64,000 bases of DNA from Clostridia bacterium (GTDB lineage Bacteria; Bacillota; Clostridia; Oscillospirales; CAG-272): the NCBI GenBank assembly GCA_017540175.1, contig JAFYBN010000099.1, positions 24,878 to 88,877 of the forward strand, given 5' to 3'. A program made the position numbers and the translations under genes. Positions 52,188-60,477 of the stretch are shown here, in pieces (within the stretch, counting starts at the first letter, position 1; the number at the start of each line of letters is the position of its first letter). The notes beneath the pieces were generated by a model, which saw only the letters and a list, made by a program, of their open reading frames with translations, was not told where the DNA came from and did not search any database.

Positions 52188-52269
52188 AATTGCAGGGCGG
52201 ACGAAAACCTCCGCCCTCTTCTTTTCCACCTCGAAAACAGTTTTTTAGCCTCGGATGCGGGACGGTATC

Positions 52270-53784
52270 ATGTTTAAAAGTATATTTGTCAAGTATATTT
52301 CCGCGTTCATGCTGATCATCATCCTGTCGATTCTTCTGTCCGCGACGATCATCACGACGCTTGTGAACGTGTACGACGAGAACAATAAGACGCGTACGCT
52401 GGCGAGCGTGACGTACAACGCCTCGGACTATATCGTGAAGAATTACACGGAGAGCGGCGGCATCAGCTTCAACGATTATCTGAACACCTCGGTTTACCTG
52501 CTTCAGCCGGTTTTGGACGCGATGGTGGCGAGCATGGACAGCGTCGTGCTCTTTGTCTCCGACGGCGGCGGCGTCGTCAAGCTCGTGGGCGGCGGAGAGC
52601 AGGCGAAGACTTATGCGGGCGAGGACGGCGTGCTCAGCGAAGCGGAGCAGTTTTCCTATCCCGCGGAGCTGACCGCTCAGATCGCGAACGCCGAGCATAT
52701 CTCCCGGTATGACACGCTGGACGGATTCTTCAAAGTGAAGCACCGCATCTACGTTCAGCCGATCTCCACGATCGACGGGCGCGTGGTCGGCTCCGTCATG
52801 GCGACGACGGCGAACGCCGACATGGACGAGCTGCTTGAGGCGATGATCAAGACCATGATCCTCTCGTCGCTCTGGCTGATGCTCGCGGCGCTGATCGCGG
52901 TGTATTTCATCACGGAACGCCTTGTGTCCCCCCTCCGTTCCATGAGCCGCGCCGCACGCGAATTCGCGAACGGGCATTTTGACGTGCGCGTTCCGACGAG
53001 CGGCAACGACGAAGTTGCCGAGCTTGCCGTCGCCTTCAACAACATGGCGTCGACCCTTCAGCACAGCGAGGAGACCCGACGGCTCTTCCTCGCGAACGTG
53101 TCCCACGATCTGAGAACGCCGATGACGACGATTTCCGGCTTCATCGACGCGATCCTTCAGGGCGTGATCCCGAAGGAGAAGATCCCGCATTATCTCGAGG
53201 TCATCCGTTCCGAAGTTCTCAGGCTGTCCAGACTCGTCTCGTCCCTGCTCGATCTGACGAAGATCCAGGCGGGCGAGCGGAAATTCAACATGGTGCCGAT
53301 GGACATCTGTGAGCTCGGCCGTCAGATCATCTTCGCTTCGGAACAGAGACTGGAGGAGAAGAAGCTCGACGTCCGCTTTGACACGGAGCGCGACAATATG
53401 TACGTGCTCGCCGACCCGGACGCCATCCATCAGGTGCTCTACAATCTCTGCGATAACGCGATCAAGTTCTCAAAACAGGGCGGGCAGTATATCCTGTCCA
53501 TTCGTGACGTCGGTGCGAAAACCGAGATCAGTGTTTACAACGAGGGCGACGGCATCTCTCCCGAGGATCTGCCCTTTGTCTTCGACCGCTTCTACAAGAG
53601 CGACAAGAGCCGCGGCCTCGACAAGACCGGCGTCGGGCTGGGCCTCTATATCTCCCGCGCGATCATCGAAGCGCACCGTGAACAGATCCGGGTGGACAGC
53701 GAGTACGGAAAATGGTGCCGCTTCACCTTTACGCTGCCGCGGACGAACTCTCCGAAGAATAAGAACGAACAGGAGAATGCATGA
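52270..53784 (+). CDS. Membrane sensor histidine kinase (HAMP, HisKA, HATPase)
   Basis: 504 residues. TM1 (about 10-35), an extracellular sensor domain (36-195), TM2 (about 198-220), HAMP (222-275), the H box FLANVSHDLRTPMTTISGF (about 278) and an ATPase domain (N box HQVLYNLCDNAIKFS; G boxes DLPFVFDRF and GVGLGLYI). It autophosphorylates on His and passes phosphate to the response regulator 82 bases upstream. Start choice between ATG 52255 and 52270 is uncertain; the latter gives the more usual MFKSIFVKYI. Confidence 0.93.
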   Translation: MFKSIFVKYISAFMLIIILSILLSATIITTLVNVYDENNKTRTLASVTYNASDYIVKNYTESGGISFNDYLNTSVYLLQPVLDAMVASMDSVVLFVSDGGGVVKLVGGGEQAKTYAGEDGVLSEAEQFSYPAELTAQIANAEHISRYDTLDGFFKVKHRIYVQPISTIDGRVVGSVMATTANADMDELLEAMIKTMILSSLWLMLAALIAVYFITERLVSPLRSMSRAAREFANGHFDVRVPTSGNDEVAELAVAFNNMASTLQHSEETRRLFLANVSHDLRTPMTTISGFIDAILQGVIPKEKIPHYLEVIRSEVLRLSRLVSSLLDLTKIQAGERKFNMVPMDICELGRQIIFASEQRLEEKKLDVRFDTERDNMYVLADPDAIHQVLYNLCDNAIKFSKQGGQYILSIRDVGAKTEISVYNEGDGISPEDLPFVFDRFYKSDKSRGLDKTGVGLGLYISRAIIEAHREQIRVDSEYGKWCRFTFTLPRTNSPKNKNEQENA

Positions 53785-54914
53785 TGGAGCTGTCCTATAC
53801 CGCGACCTGCCTGTTCGGGCTTGAGGGGCTTCTCGGCGAAGAAATCGAAGCGCTCGGCTGCCGCCGGACCGTCAACATGGACGGCAGGATCACCTTTCTC
53901 GGCGACGAGAGCACGGCGGCGCGGGCGAACATCGGCCTGCGGTTTGCCGAGCGGCTCTATCTGCACCTCGGCTCGTTCGAGGCGAAAACCTTTACCGAAC
54001 TGTTCGACGGCACGAAGGCGCTCCCGTGGGAGGAGTTCATCGGACGAGATGACGAATTCCCGGTGACGGGACACGCCGTGAAAAGCGCGCTGTTCTCCGT
54101 TCCGGACTGCCAGAGGATCATCAAAAAAGCGGTTTCCGTGCGGCTCGGCGGACATTACGGTCTCGAGCGCCTGCCGGAGACCGGACTCCGCTACCGGATC
54201 GAGTTTTTCATCTTCAAGGATACGGCAAATCTTATGATCGATCTCTCCGGCACCCCTCTGCACAAAAGGGGGTACCGTCCCGAGACCGTGGACGCGCCCA
54301 TCCGGGAAACGCTTGCCGCCGCCATGGTCAAGCTCGCGCGCCCGCGGGAGGACGTGCTGCTCTGGGACCCCTTCTGCGGCTCGGGCACGATCGCCATCGA
54401 AGCCGTGCGGATGATGATGAACATCGCCCCAGGGATCGACAGAAGTTTTTCAGCCGAGAGCTATCCCGCTTTCCCGAAGACCCTGTGGGATCGCGCGCGG
54501 GAAGAAGCCCGCGATTTGATCCGGCATGACTCAGCCTTCGAGGCATACGCGACGGACATCGATCCGACGTGCGTGGACATCGCGCGCGCGGCGGCTGAGC
54601 GGGCGGGTGTGAGCAAGCGAATCACCCTCTTTCAGATGGACGCGCTCGATATCGACACGATGGGCAGACGAGGTACCGTCGTCACCAATCCTCCCTACGG
54701 AGACCGCCTCCTCACAAGGGAAGAAGCGGACGATCTCTACCGCGCGATGGGACAGGCGTTCCGAAGGCTCGGGAGATGGCAGATTTACGTCATCACACAA
54801 AGCGAGGACTTCGAGAAGCTCTACGGCCGGCGCGCCGACAAGATCCGCAAGCTCTACAACGGCATGATCCCCTGTTATTATTATCAGTTCTTTAAGCCTC
54901 CGAAAACTGAATAA
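53781..54914 (+). CDS. THUMP-domain class I rRNA/RNA methyltransferase (RlmL/YpsC-like)
   Basis: 377 residues. An N-terminal THUMP RNA-binding domain (about 45-155) precedes a class I SAM-dependent methyltransferase (about 160-377) with SAM motif DPFCGSGTIAIEA and the N-methyltransferase signature NPPYGDRL. This is the domain order of RlmL N-half/YpsC, which makes m2G in 23S rRNA. ATGA overlap with the kinase stop indicates coupling. Exact target base is inferred from family. Confidence 0.92.
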   Translation: MMELSYTATCLFGLEGLLGEEIEALGCRRTVNMDGRITFLGDESTAARANIGLRFAERLYLHLGSFEAKTFTELFDGTKALPWEEFIGRDDEFPVTGHAVKSALFSVPDCQRIIKKAVSVRLGGHYGLERLPETGLRYRIEFFIFKDTANLMIDLSGTPLHKRGYRPETVDAPIRETLAAAMVKLARPREDVLLWDPFCGSGTIAIEAVRMMMNIAPGIDRSFSAESYPAFPKTLWDRAREEARDLIRHDSAFEAYATDIDPTCVDIARAAAERAGVSKRITLFQMDALDIDTMGRRGTVVTNPPYGDRLLTREEADDLYRAMGQAFRRLGRWQIYVITQSEDFEKLYGRRADKIRKLYNGMIPCYYYQFFKPPKTE

Positions 54915-54923
54915 AAGACGAAA

Positions 54924-54960
54924 ACTCCGTCGATGCTTTCAAAAAAGCCGACGGAGTGTT
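54924..54960 (+). terminator. Hairpin between the methyltransferase and germination genes
   Basis: ACTCCGTCG (54924-54932) pairs with CGACGGAGT (54949-54957), then GTTTTC. It ends six bases before the ATG at 54964, leaving no room for a normal ribosome-binding site. Confidence 0.7.
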
Positions 54961-54963
54961 TTC

Positions 54964-56388
54964 ATGAAGGAAAGCGAAGTCCTCACGGAGGATTACGAAC
55001 AAAACATTGCAAAAGTCGACACCGTCCTTTCGCCGGGGATGAATTATGATCTCGTCAAGCGGACGCTGCGCGTCGGAGAGGCGAGTCTCACGCTTTATTA
55101 TCTCGAAGGCATGACCAAAACGGATTCGCTCGAAAAGCTCATCGTGCATTTCTGCACGGTGCAGGACTTCGGGGCGGGGAACGACGGCGACGCGCGTGCG
55201 TTCGCCGAGAGAAGCCTTCCCGCCGCGGACACTCTTGTTCTCTCCGACATAAAAGCTCTCGTCAGCGCGGTCCTGGGCGGCTCTACGCTTCTGTTCTGCG
55301 ACGGGTTCGGCGCGCATGCCGTGCGGATCGATCTGAGGAGCTATCCCGCGCGTCCTTCGGAGGAGCCGGAGAACGACAAGGTCATGCGCGGGAGCCGGGA
55401 CGGATTTGTCGAAACGCTGATCACGAACGTCTCCCTCATTCGCAGACGTATCAAAAATCCCGATCTTGTCGTCCGCCGCGTCACGGCGGGGAAGAGCACC
55501 GGAACCGATCTGGCGCTCTGCTATATGAAGGGCAGAGCGGACGAGGAATACGCAAAGGAGCTGGAAGAGCGTCTTGCCTCCCTCGACACGGATTCCCTCG
55601 TGCTCGGCCACGAAAGCATGGCGGAAGCCCTGATGCGAAAACAGTGGTACAATCCCTTTCCGAAATCCCGCGCGACGGAGCGTCCGGACGCCGCGGCGGC
55701 GACCATCCTCGAGGGTGGGATCATCGTTCTATGCGACAACAGCCCGGAAGCGATGATCTTCCCGACGACCCTGTTCCACTTTTTGCAGGAAACAGACGAT
55801 TTCTATTTCTCGCCGCTGACGGGGACCTATCTGCGCCTTCTCAGACACTGCATATTCTGGCTGACCATGATCCTCACCCCGCTGTGGTATCTCGCGATGC
55901 ATCACGGCGAGCTGCTCCCGCCCGCGCTGCATTTTGTGATCCCGTCCGATCCGGGCGACCTCCCCATCCTCGCGCAGATCATCCTGACGGAATTCGCGCT
56001 GGACGGCCTGAAGCTCGCGTCCCTGAACACGCCGAACGTGCTCGCGAGCTCGCTGTCCGTCGTCGGCGGGCTTCTGCTCGGCGATTTCGCCGTCACGGTC
56101 GGCTGGGTGTCACCGGACGTGATCCTCTATATGGCGTTCGTGTCCATCGCCAATTTCACCCAGTCAAGCTATGAGCTCGGCTATGCCTTCAAATACCTGC
56201 GCATCGTGACGCTGATTCTGACCGCCCTGTTCGACTGGATCGGCTTCGCGCTCGGGATCCTGCTCGGTTTTGTGCTCGCCGCGACCAACAGGACGCTTGA
56301 CGGCAGACGTTGTTACCTCTATCCCCTCATCCCGTGGAACGGTCACGACATGGCAAGGCTCGTGTTCCGTCTGAAAAAGGACGACTGA
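54964..56388 (+). CDS. Spore germination protein, GerA family (SpoVAF-like)
   Basis: 474 residues. A cytosolic N-terminal domain (1-270; MNYDLVKRTLRVGEASLTLYYLEGM) precedes a membrane domain with about five TM helices (270-470). RATERPDAAAATILEGGIIVLCDNSPEAMIFPTTLFHFLQ is the GerA/SpoVAF signature before the membrane part. No gerB or gerC genes are adjacent, which fits the stand-alone SpoVAF type more than a receptor GerA subunit. It acts in the inner spore membrane in nutrient germination. The ATG has no Shine-Dalgarno and abuts a hairpin. Confidence 0.88.
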   Translation: MKESEVLTEDYEQNIAKVDTVLSPGMNYDLVKRTLRVGEASLTLYYLEGMTKTDSLEKLIVHFCTVQDFGAGNDGDARAFAERSLPAADTLVLSDIKALVSAVLGGSTLLFCDGFGAHAVRIDLRSYPARPSEEPENDKVMRGSRDGFVETLITNVSLIRRRIKNPDLVVRRVTAGKSTGTDLALCYMKGRADEEYAKELEERLASLDTDSLVLGHESMAEALMRKQWYNPFPKSRATERPDAAAATILEGGIIVLCDNSPEAMIFPTTLFHFLQETDDFYFSPLTGTYLRLLRHCIFWLTMILTPLWYLAMHHGELLPPALHFVIPSDPGDLPILAQIILTEFALDGLKLASLNTPNVLASSLSVVGGLLLGDFAVTVGWVSPDVILYMAFVSIANFTQSSYELGYAFKYLRIVTLILTALFDWIGFALGILLGFVLAATNRTLDGRRCYLYPLIPWNGHDMARLVFRLKKDD

Positions 56389-56394
56389 TCGCTT

Positions 56395-56829
56395 TCAGCG
56401 GCGGACAGGGCGTTTCTCCCGACGCCGCCCGGCGATCGAGCCGAGAACGGACGCGGGTAGGATCAGCAAGAGAAGAATGACGGACGCGCTGAAAGGGAAG
56501 CCGGATTCCGGGAGCGGAAAGAGGGAGAAGAGAAGCACCGCGGCAGAGTAGATCACACCCGCGAGCAGCCCCGCCGCGATCCCGTCCCGCGAAAAACGGA
56601 CCGCGGCGACGCCGGCAATCAGCCCGCCGAGATAGAGGGCGGCCAGGGACAGCGGCTTCACGAAGGCGTTCGGGTCGTTCGTGCCGTTTACCGCGACGGC
56701 AAAGACGAGAAGCAGCGTCACGGCGGCGAGAAAGCCGAAGCCCGCTCCCCGCGCCGATCCCGCGAGAATGCCGGACGGTCTTGAGACGCTGTGCTTTGCT
56801 TTGTTCGCTTTCGCAGAAATCTTTCGCAT
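56395..56829 (-). CDS. TIGR04086-family membrane protein
   Basis: 144 residues: a basic, polar N-terminal tail and four hydrophobic helices (about 28-48, 60-80, 85-105, 112-133). GSARGAGFGFLAAVTLLLVFAVAV and YLGGLIAGVAAVRFSRDGIAAGLLAGVIYSA match the TIGR04086 (YrzE-like) family, whose function is unknown. It lies downstream of yajC, a usual neighbour. Its Shine-Dalgarno AGGAGG lies inside the terminator stem that separates it from yajC. Confidence 0.82.
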   Translation of the reverse strand: MRKISAKANKAKHSVSRPSGILAGSARGAGFGFLAAVTLLLVFAVAVNGTNDPNAFVKPLSLAALYLGGLIAGVAAVRFSRDGIAAGLLAGVIYSAAVLLFSLFPLPESGFPFSASVILLLLILPASVLGSIAGRRREKRPVRR

Positions 56830-56830
56830 A

Positions 56831-56886
56831 AAAAAACCTCCTGACGGAAGAATCCGATGGGATCCTATGCGTCGGGAGGCGTTTTT
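56831..56886. terminator. Terminator with embedded ribosome-binding site between yajC and the TIGR04086 gene
   Basis: CCTCCTGACG (56837-56846) pairs with CGTCGGGAGG (56870-56879), one mismatch. On the minus strand the 3' arm contains AGGAGG, followed by seven T residues and then the ATG of the TIGR04086 gene at 56829. The stem thus acts as terminator and hides that gene's ribosome-binding site. On the plus strand GTTTTTATG follows, so it can also stop the spore-germination transcript. Confidence 0.75.
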
Positions 56887-56905
56887 ATGTGATTTTCCGC
56901 CGCGC

Positions 56906-57244
56906 TCAGTCCGCGTCTTCCGCGTGGACGTCGACGTTGCGGACGGCAGTGCGGAGAATGCGGATCTTGTTGCGTTCGTTGCTGGTTTCGATCAGAACGG
57001 TCTCGTCCTTGATGGAGACGATCTTTCCGATGATACCGCCGATGGTGGTGATCTCATCGCCGACCTGCAGGTTTTCGCGCATGCTGTTCTGTTCCTTCTC
57101 CTGTTTTTTCTGAGGACGGTACATGAGGAAATAGAAGATGGCGACCATCGCAACGAGCATCAAGAGGGTGGGGATAGGGCTGAAACCCGCGGCTGCCTGG
57201 GTCCCGGTCGCTGCGGCTTCACCGCCTGAGAGGAAATAGTACAT
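56906..57244 (-). CDS. yajC: Preprotein translocase subunit YajC
   Basis: 112 residues: one TM helix (about 25-45; PIPTLLMLVAMVAIFYFLMYRPQKKQ, with the conserved YRPQ) and a small basic/beta cytosolic domain (LQVGDEITTIGGIIGKIVSIKDETVLIE). YajC is an accessory of SecDF-YidC. AAGGAG precedes ATG 57244; the earlier frame start lies over the promoter and is rejected. Confidence 0.95.
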   Translation of the reverse strand: MYYFLSGGEAAATGTQAAAGFSPIPTLLMLVAMVAIFYFLMYRPQKKQEKEQNSMRENLQVGDEITTIGGIIGKIVSIKDETVLIETSNERNKIRILRTAVRNVDVHAEDAD

Positions 57245-57281
57245 ACAGCGGCTCCTTGGTTTGGTTTGATTGATTTTCCCT

Positions 57282-57310
57282 ATTATACACGATTGTGCCG
57301 CGGGTTTCAA
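57282..57310 (-). promoter_or_regulatory. Promoter for yajC
   Basis: On the minus strand, TTGAAA (57310-57305), a 17-base spacer and TATAAT (57287-57282). Confidence 0.88.
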
Positions 57311-57338
57311 GGAGTTTACCCGGAAATTTATAATAAGT

Positions 57339-58016
57339 TCAAAAATCGCCGTGCACCCGTCCGTACGCGCCGAGCAGGGCGATCAGTCCGAGGTAATCCT
57401 CGTCCCCGATCACGCCTCCCGAGCCGACGGCCCAACGGCCCCCGGCGTCCGAGGCGAGCTTTTCGACACGGGCGTAAACCTCTGCGGGAGCGCCGAGAGA
57501 ATCCGTGCCGAGTCCCCCGAGGATGCGGATCCGGTCCCCGCAGCGCGCGAGATGCAGCTCGGCGTCCGATGGGGCAAACCACGCGGATTCCCCGCGCGCG
57601 AGCGCGTCGGCTGCCGTGTCGTCCATGCGGATGACGGGGAGATTCGAAGAGGAAGCGGATCCGTACGCGCAGAGCACGTCGGCGGATGCTTCCGCGAGCC
57701 GCGCGTGTTCGGGCTGATCGGTCATGACGCCGAAGCACAGGGAGGGGAAAGCGGCACGGGTCGATCCGAGAACTTCGAGCATCTCCCGCACACCGTTTTC
57801 ATCCCTCCCGCGCAGATCGACGAATACCGCGTCCGCGCGCGTGCGTTCGGTGAGGGAGACAAGGGTGCTGATCTCATGCTCAGGCGTATTCCACAGCCGC
57901 GCGCCGCGCCGCCAGATCAGGGTCTCCGTGTGGCGGTGGGATATAAACGGCTCAAACAAAACAGGGGCGGAGCTTTTTCCCGCGAGAAAACGGAGAAACG
58001 CTTCTTTGTTTGCCAT
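57339..58016 (-). CDS. Short uroporphyrinogen decarboxylase-like protein
   Basis: 225 residues, against about 340 for UroD proper. The C-terminal block ILGGLGTDSLGAPAEVYARVEKLA...GGRWAVGSGGVIGDEDYLGLIALLGAYGRV and the N-terminal FLRFLAGKSSAPVLFEPFI resemble the UroD/MtaA barrel superfamily, but about 100 residues of the middle are missing. Haem-related UroD activity is unlikely; methyltransferase-type or regulatory roles are known in the superfamily. It lies 36 bases after the DUF4038-type glycosidase gene, probably in one operon. GGAAGAAG precedes the ATG. Confidence 0.6.
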   Translation of the reverse strand: MANKEAFLRFLAGKSSAPVLFEPFISHRHTETLIWRRGARLWNTPEHEISTLVSLTERTRADAVFVDLRGRDENGVREMLEVLGSTRAAFPSLCFGVMTDQPEHARLAEASADVLCAYGSASSSNLPVIRMDDTAADALARGESAWFAPSDAELHLARCGDRIRILGGLGTDSLGAPAEVYARVEKLASDAGGRWAVGSGGVIGDEDYLGLIALLGAYGRVHGDF

Positions 58017-58052
58017 ATCTTCTTCCTCTTCGACGGATTTCTATTTACCGGC

Positions 58053-59708
58053 TTATTTCTTTCTCAGTACCAAAACGTAATCAAGGTCTCCGGGTCTCCG
58101 AGGGGCTTTCCACGCGCCGCCCTCGTCCGGTCTGACTTCGCCGATTTCCGTATAGACGCCTGTTCTCGGATCAAACCACCGCGCGTCGTAAACGGCGTTT
58201 TCGTCCATTCCGAGCACTGTTCCGGCGTCGGTGTCCCGGCTGTACAGATAGATCACAACCGTCTCGTTTCCGACCGAAGCGGCGGCGTAATGCGCGCCAT
58301 CGGTCTTGAAAACCTTCTCATTCTGAAAATCGGGCTTCAGGTTCCACCAGTCGAAGGTCTCGAAAAAGCGCCGCAGAATGCCCTGCTGCCATGCGGACTC
58401 AAAATCTACGGCTTTACTCCACCGCGCGGACTTGTCCTTCGGCGTGATTTTCTCAAGCCCGTCGTCCGAGGTCGTATTCATGTCGTAGGTGCCATTGTAG
58501 AGCCAGATATCCGCCGCGCCGTAGCCCACGCCCGCGAATCCGTCGAGCATGGAGATCCACGACTGCATCCGCGCTCCGGTGTCCTTCGTCCAGAGACCGC
58601 AGTACCGGCTTTCGTAATTGATCGCGACCTTTTCGCTTTCAAAGTAGTCGAGGGCGATTTTTCCGTTGTCCTGGCCATGAAGGTCCGGACTCCACTGCGC
58701 TGCCCACCAGTTGTGGCCCGTGCGTTGTGTCACCTCCGCGGAATAAAACGCGGAGCGGCCGCCGTTGTCCCTGTCCGCCGCCGTGGAACCCTCCCCCGTG
58801 ACCGTCGTGTAGACCGCGTTCTCCTGATGGCAGGAGAGGGGATGGCAGTAGGCGTCATATTTATGCAGGTACTCCGCGATCTTCACCCACGGGTTGTTCG
58901 TAAAATCGTAGATCTTCTGATCCCCGCGTTCATGGTAGAAATCGTTGTCCGCCTCCTGCGCAAGCGTCCACATCACGGGATATGCACCATACCGCGCCGC
59001 CCAATACCGGGAGATCGCTTCGAGATATTCTTCGTCCTCCATCAGCTTGGCCGACATGCTGCTTGAGAAGAAAAACTCCGCGTTCGCGTGCACGAGTCCT
59101 TTTTCGGCGATGTACCGATAGTACCGGTCGTTCTGCTGAAAAGCCCTTACGTCGGACTCGTTCAGATCCCCGTCCGCGAGATTTGCCTGTGTTGCGATGG
59201 GCTCGGACTGGTAAACCGTGAAGCCCTGCTCGACGCGCTTGTCCACGATGTACTTGAAATGGGACTGCGCCCCGGTGTCTCCCGCGTGAGGACCCGCCGT
59301 GTCGTATTCCTCTTCATACATGTTCCAGTGCGTGTCCCCGAGGTAGAAGAAGGGCGTGCCGTCCGCGTAGACAAAATGCTTCGATCCGTTTGTCGTGACG
59401 AACCCGCGCTTGTAGATTTCAAGATCGCCCGCATAGGGCTTTGCCCTCACTGTTCCGCAATTGCCGTCGAGATCGGGGTCGTCCGGCGCCGAGGTGAGAT
59501 ACTCCCATTCGCCCGGCTCGGTCGGCGCGAACCGCACGACGAAGGTGCGTCCGCCGTCCCAGAAGCCGGGGATCTTCAGCGAGCCTCCGGTGCTTTTGTT
59601 CGTAAAAACGGCGTCGAATTTTGCGTAAAGCTGGGAGTTCGCGGGGTATTCGCGGCTTGACAGAAAGGTCAGATCGACGGCGATCCATGTTTCGGTTTCG
59701 TATGTCAT
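58053..59708 (-). CDS. DUF5060/DUF4038-type glycoside hydrolase (TIM barrel, GH140-like)
   Basis: 551 residues. An N-terminal beta domain (residues 1-85; LYAKFDAVFTNKSTGGSLKIPGFWDGG, DUF5060-like) is followed by a DUF4038-type barrel (about 95-450; FVTTNGSKHFVYADGTPFFYLGDTHWNMY is the diagnostic entry) and a C-terminal beta domain. VMWTLAQEAD contains a plausible acid/base Glu. Relatives cut pectin side chains (apiosidase) or other plant sugars. No signal peptide. Exact specificity is not assignable. ATG 59708 follows GGAGGA. Confidence 0.8.
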   Translation of the reverse strand: MTYETETWIAVDLTFLSSREYPANSQLYAKFDAVFTNKSTGGSLKIPGFWDGGRTFVVRFAPTEPGEWEYLTSAPDDPDLDGNCGTVRAKPYAGDLEIYKRGFVTTNGSKHFVYADGTPFFYLGDTHWNMYEEEYDTAGPHAGDTGAQSHFKYIVDKRVEQGFTVYQSEPIATQANLADGDLNESDVRAFQQNDRYYRYIAEKGLVHANAEFFFSSSMSAKLMEDEEYLEAISRYWAARYGAYPVMWTLAQEADNDFYHERGDQKIYDFTNNPWVKIAEYLHKYDAYCHPLSCHQENAVYTTVTGEGSTAADRDNGGRSAFYSAEVTQRTGHNWWAAQWSPDLHGQDNGKIALDYFESEKVAINYESRYCGLWTKDTGARMQSWISMLDGFAGVGYGAADIWLYNGTYDMNTTSDDGLEKITPKDKSARWSKAVDFESAWQQGILRRFFETFDWWNLKPDFQNEKVFKTDGAHYAAASVGNETVVIYLYSRDTDAGTVLGMDENAVYDARWFDPRTGVYTEIGEVRPDEGGAWKAPRRPGDLDYVLVLRKK

Positions 59709-59812
59709 GGAAAGTTCCTCCTTCGGTTTCGGAATTCTGAGCAAGTGAATCGGCAGGGCGTCATAGGAATTTGGCTCGGGCGGCGAAAAGGCGCTCCGTC
59801 GCTTCTCCCTAC

Positions 59813-59841
59813 ATTCTACCCGAACGCCTTCGGATTGTCAA
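59813..59841 (-). promoter_or_regulatory. Promoter for the DUF4038-type glycosidase operon
   Basis: On the minus strand, TTGACA (59841-59836), a 17-base spacer and TAGAAT (59818-59813), about 105 bases before the ATG. Confidence 0.82.
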
Positions 59842-60100
59842 TCGATCCGGCAGAAAATCACAGAAAAACAATCCTTCAAAAAACCGAAGCCGCGGACGGC
59901 GGACGTCTGAGAACCCGGAAGAATACCGTCGCGATGCGCTTTCAGAAAAGCGGACGGCACATCCGGAGCGGGAAATTCCGCCTCGCATGTGCCGCAGCTG
60001 TTTTCACCATATTCAGAGGACTTGTGCGATCCGCATATGAAGCCGGTCAGCGCTGTAATATCCCCGACAATATAGGGGGAGCAGTCCGGTCGGTTTAGGC
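59842..60100. other. Intergenic region with no recognised gene
   Basis: The 392 bases between the glycosidase start and the DUF378 stop hold only the promoter at 59813-59841. The open frames here lack ribosome sites and homology. No RNA gene or strong hairpin was seen. Confidence 0.5.
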
Positions 60101-60310
60101 TCAGGCGTGGTCGTACTCGGTGTCGCGTTCCCGGAAGAGAAGCGAAATGCACCAGATGCCGGCCAGCGCGACTACCGTATAGATCAGACGCGCGAGAATG
60201 GAATCCTGCCCGCCGCAGATCCACGAGACGATGTCGAAGCGGAACAGCCCGACGGAGCCCCAGTTGAGCGCGCCGATGATGGCGAGGATCAGAGAAATTC
60301 GATCAAGCAT
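60101..60310 (-). CDS. DUF378 small membrane protein
   Basis: 69 residues: two TM helices (about 4-24 and 38-60). RISLILAIIGALNWGSVGLFRFDIVSWI and ILARLIYTVVALAGIWCISLLF are the DUF378 pattern, including the GALNWG turn. The function is unknown. ATG 60310 follows AAAGGAGTTC; the longer frame upstream has no homology. It is divergent from sigK. Confidence 0.85.
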   Translation of the reverse strand: MLDRISLILAIIGALNWGSVGLFRFDIVSWICGGQDSILARLIYTVVALAGIWCISLLFRERDTEYDHA

Positions 60311-60477
60311 TGTTTTGAACTCCTTTCGTAAGCTCTGCGCATATTCTTTCCCGCTCATGCCTCCGTTATGCGTCGCCCGGGAAAATTCCTTTGAAAATCC
60401 TGCCGTCCGCATGGAAAGCGGAGCGGATGCATAGGATTGCCCGTGCATTGCCGCGTATGCGAAATCGGGAGGCTTTT

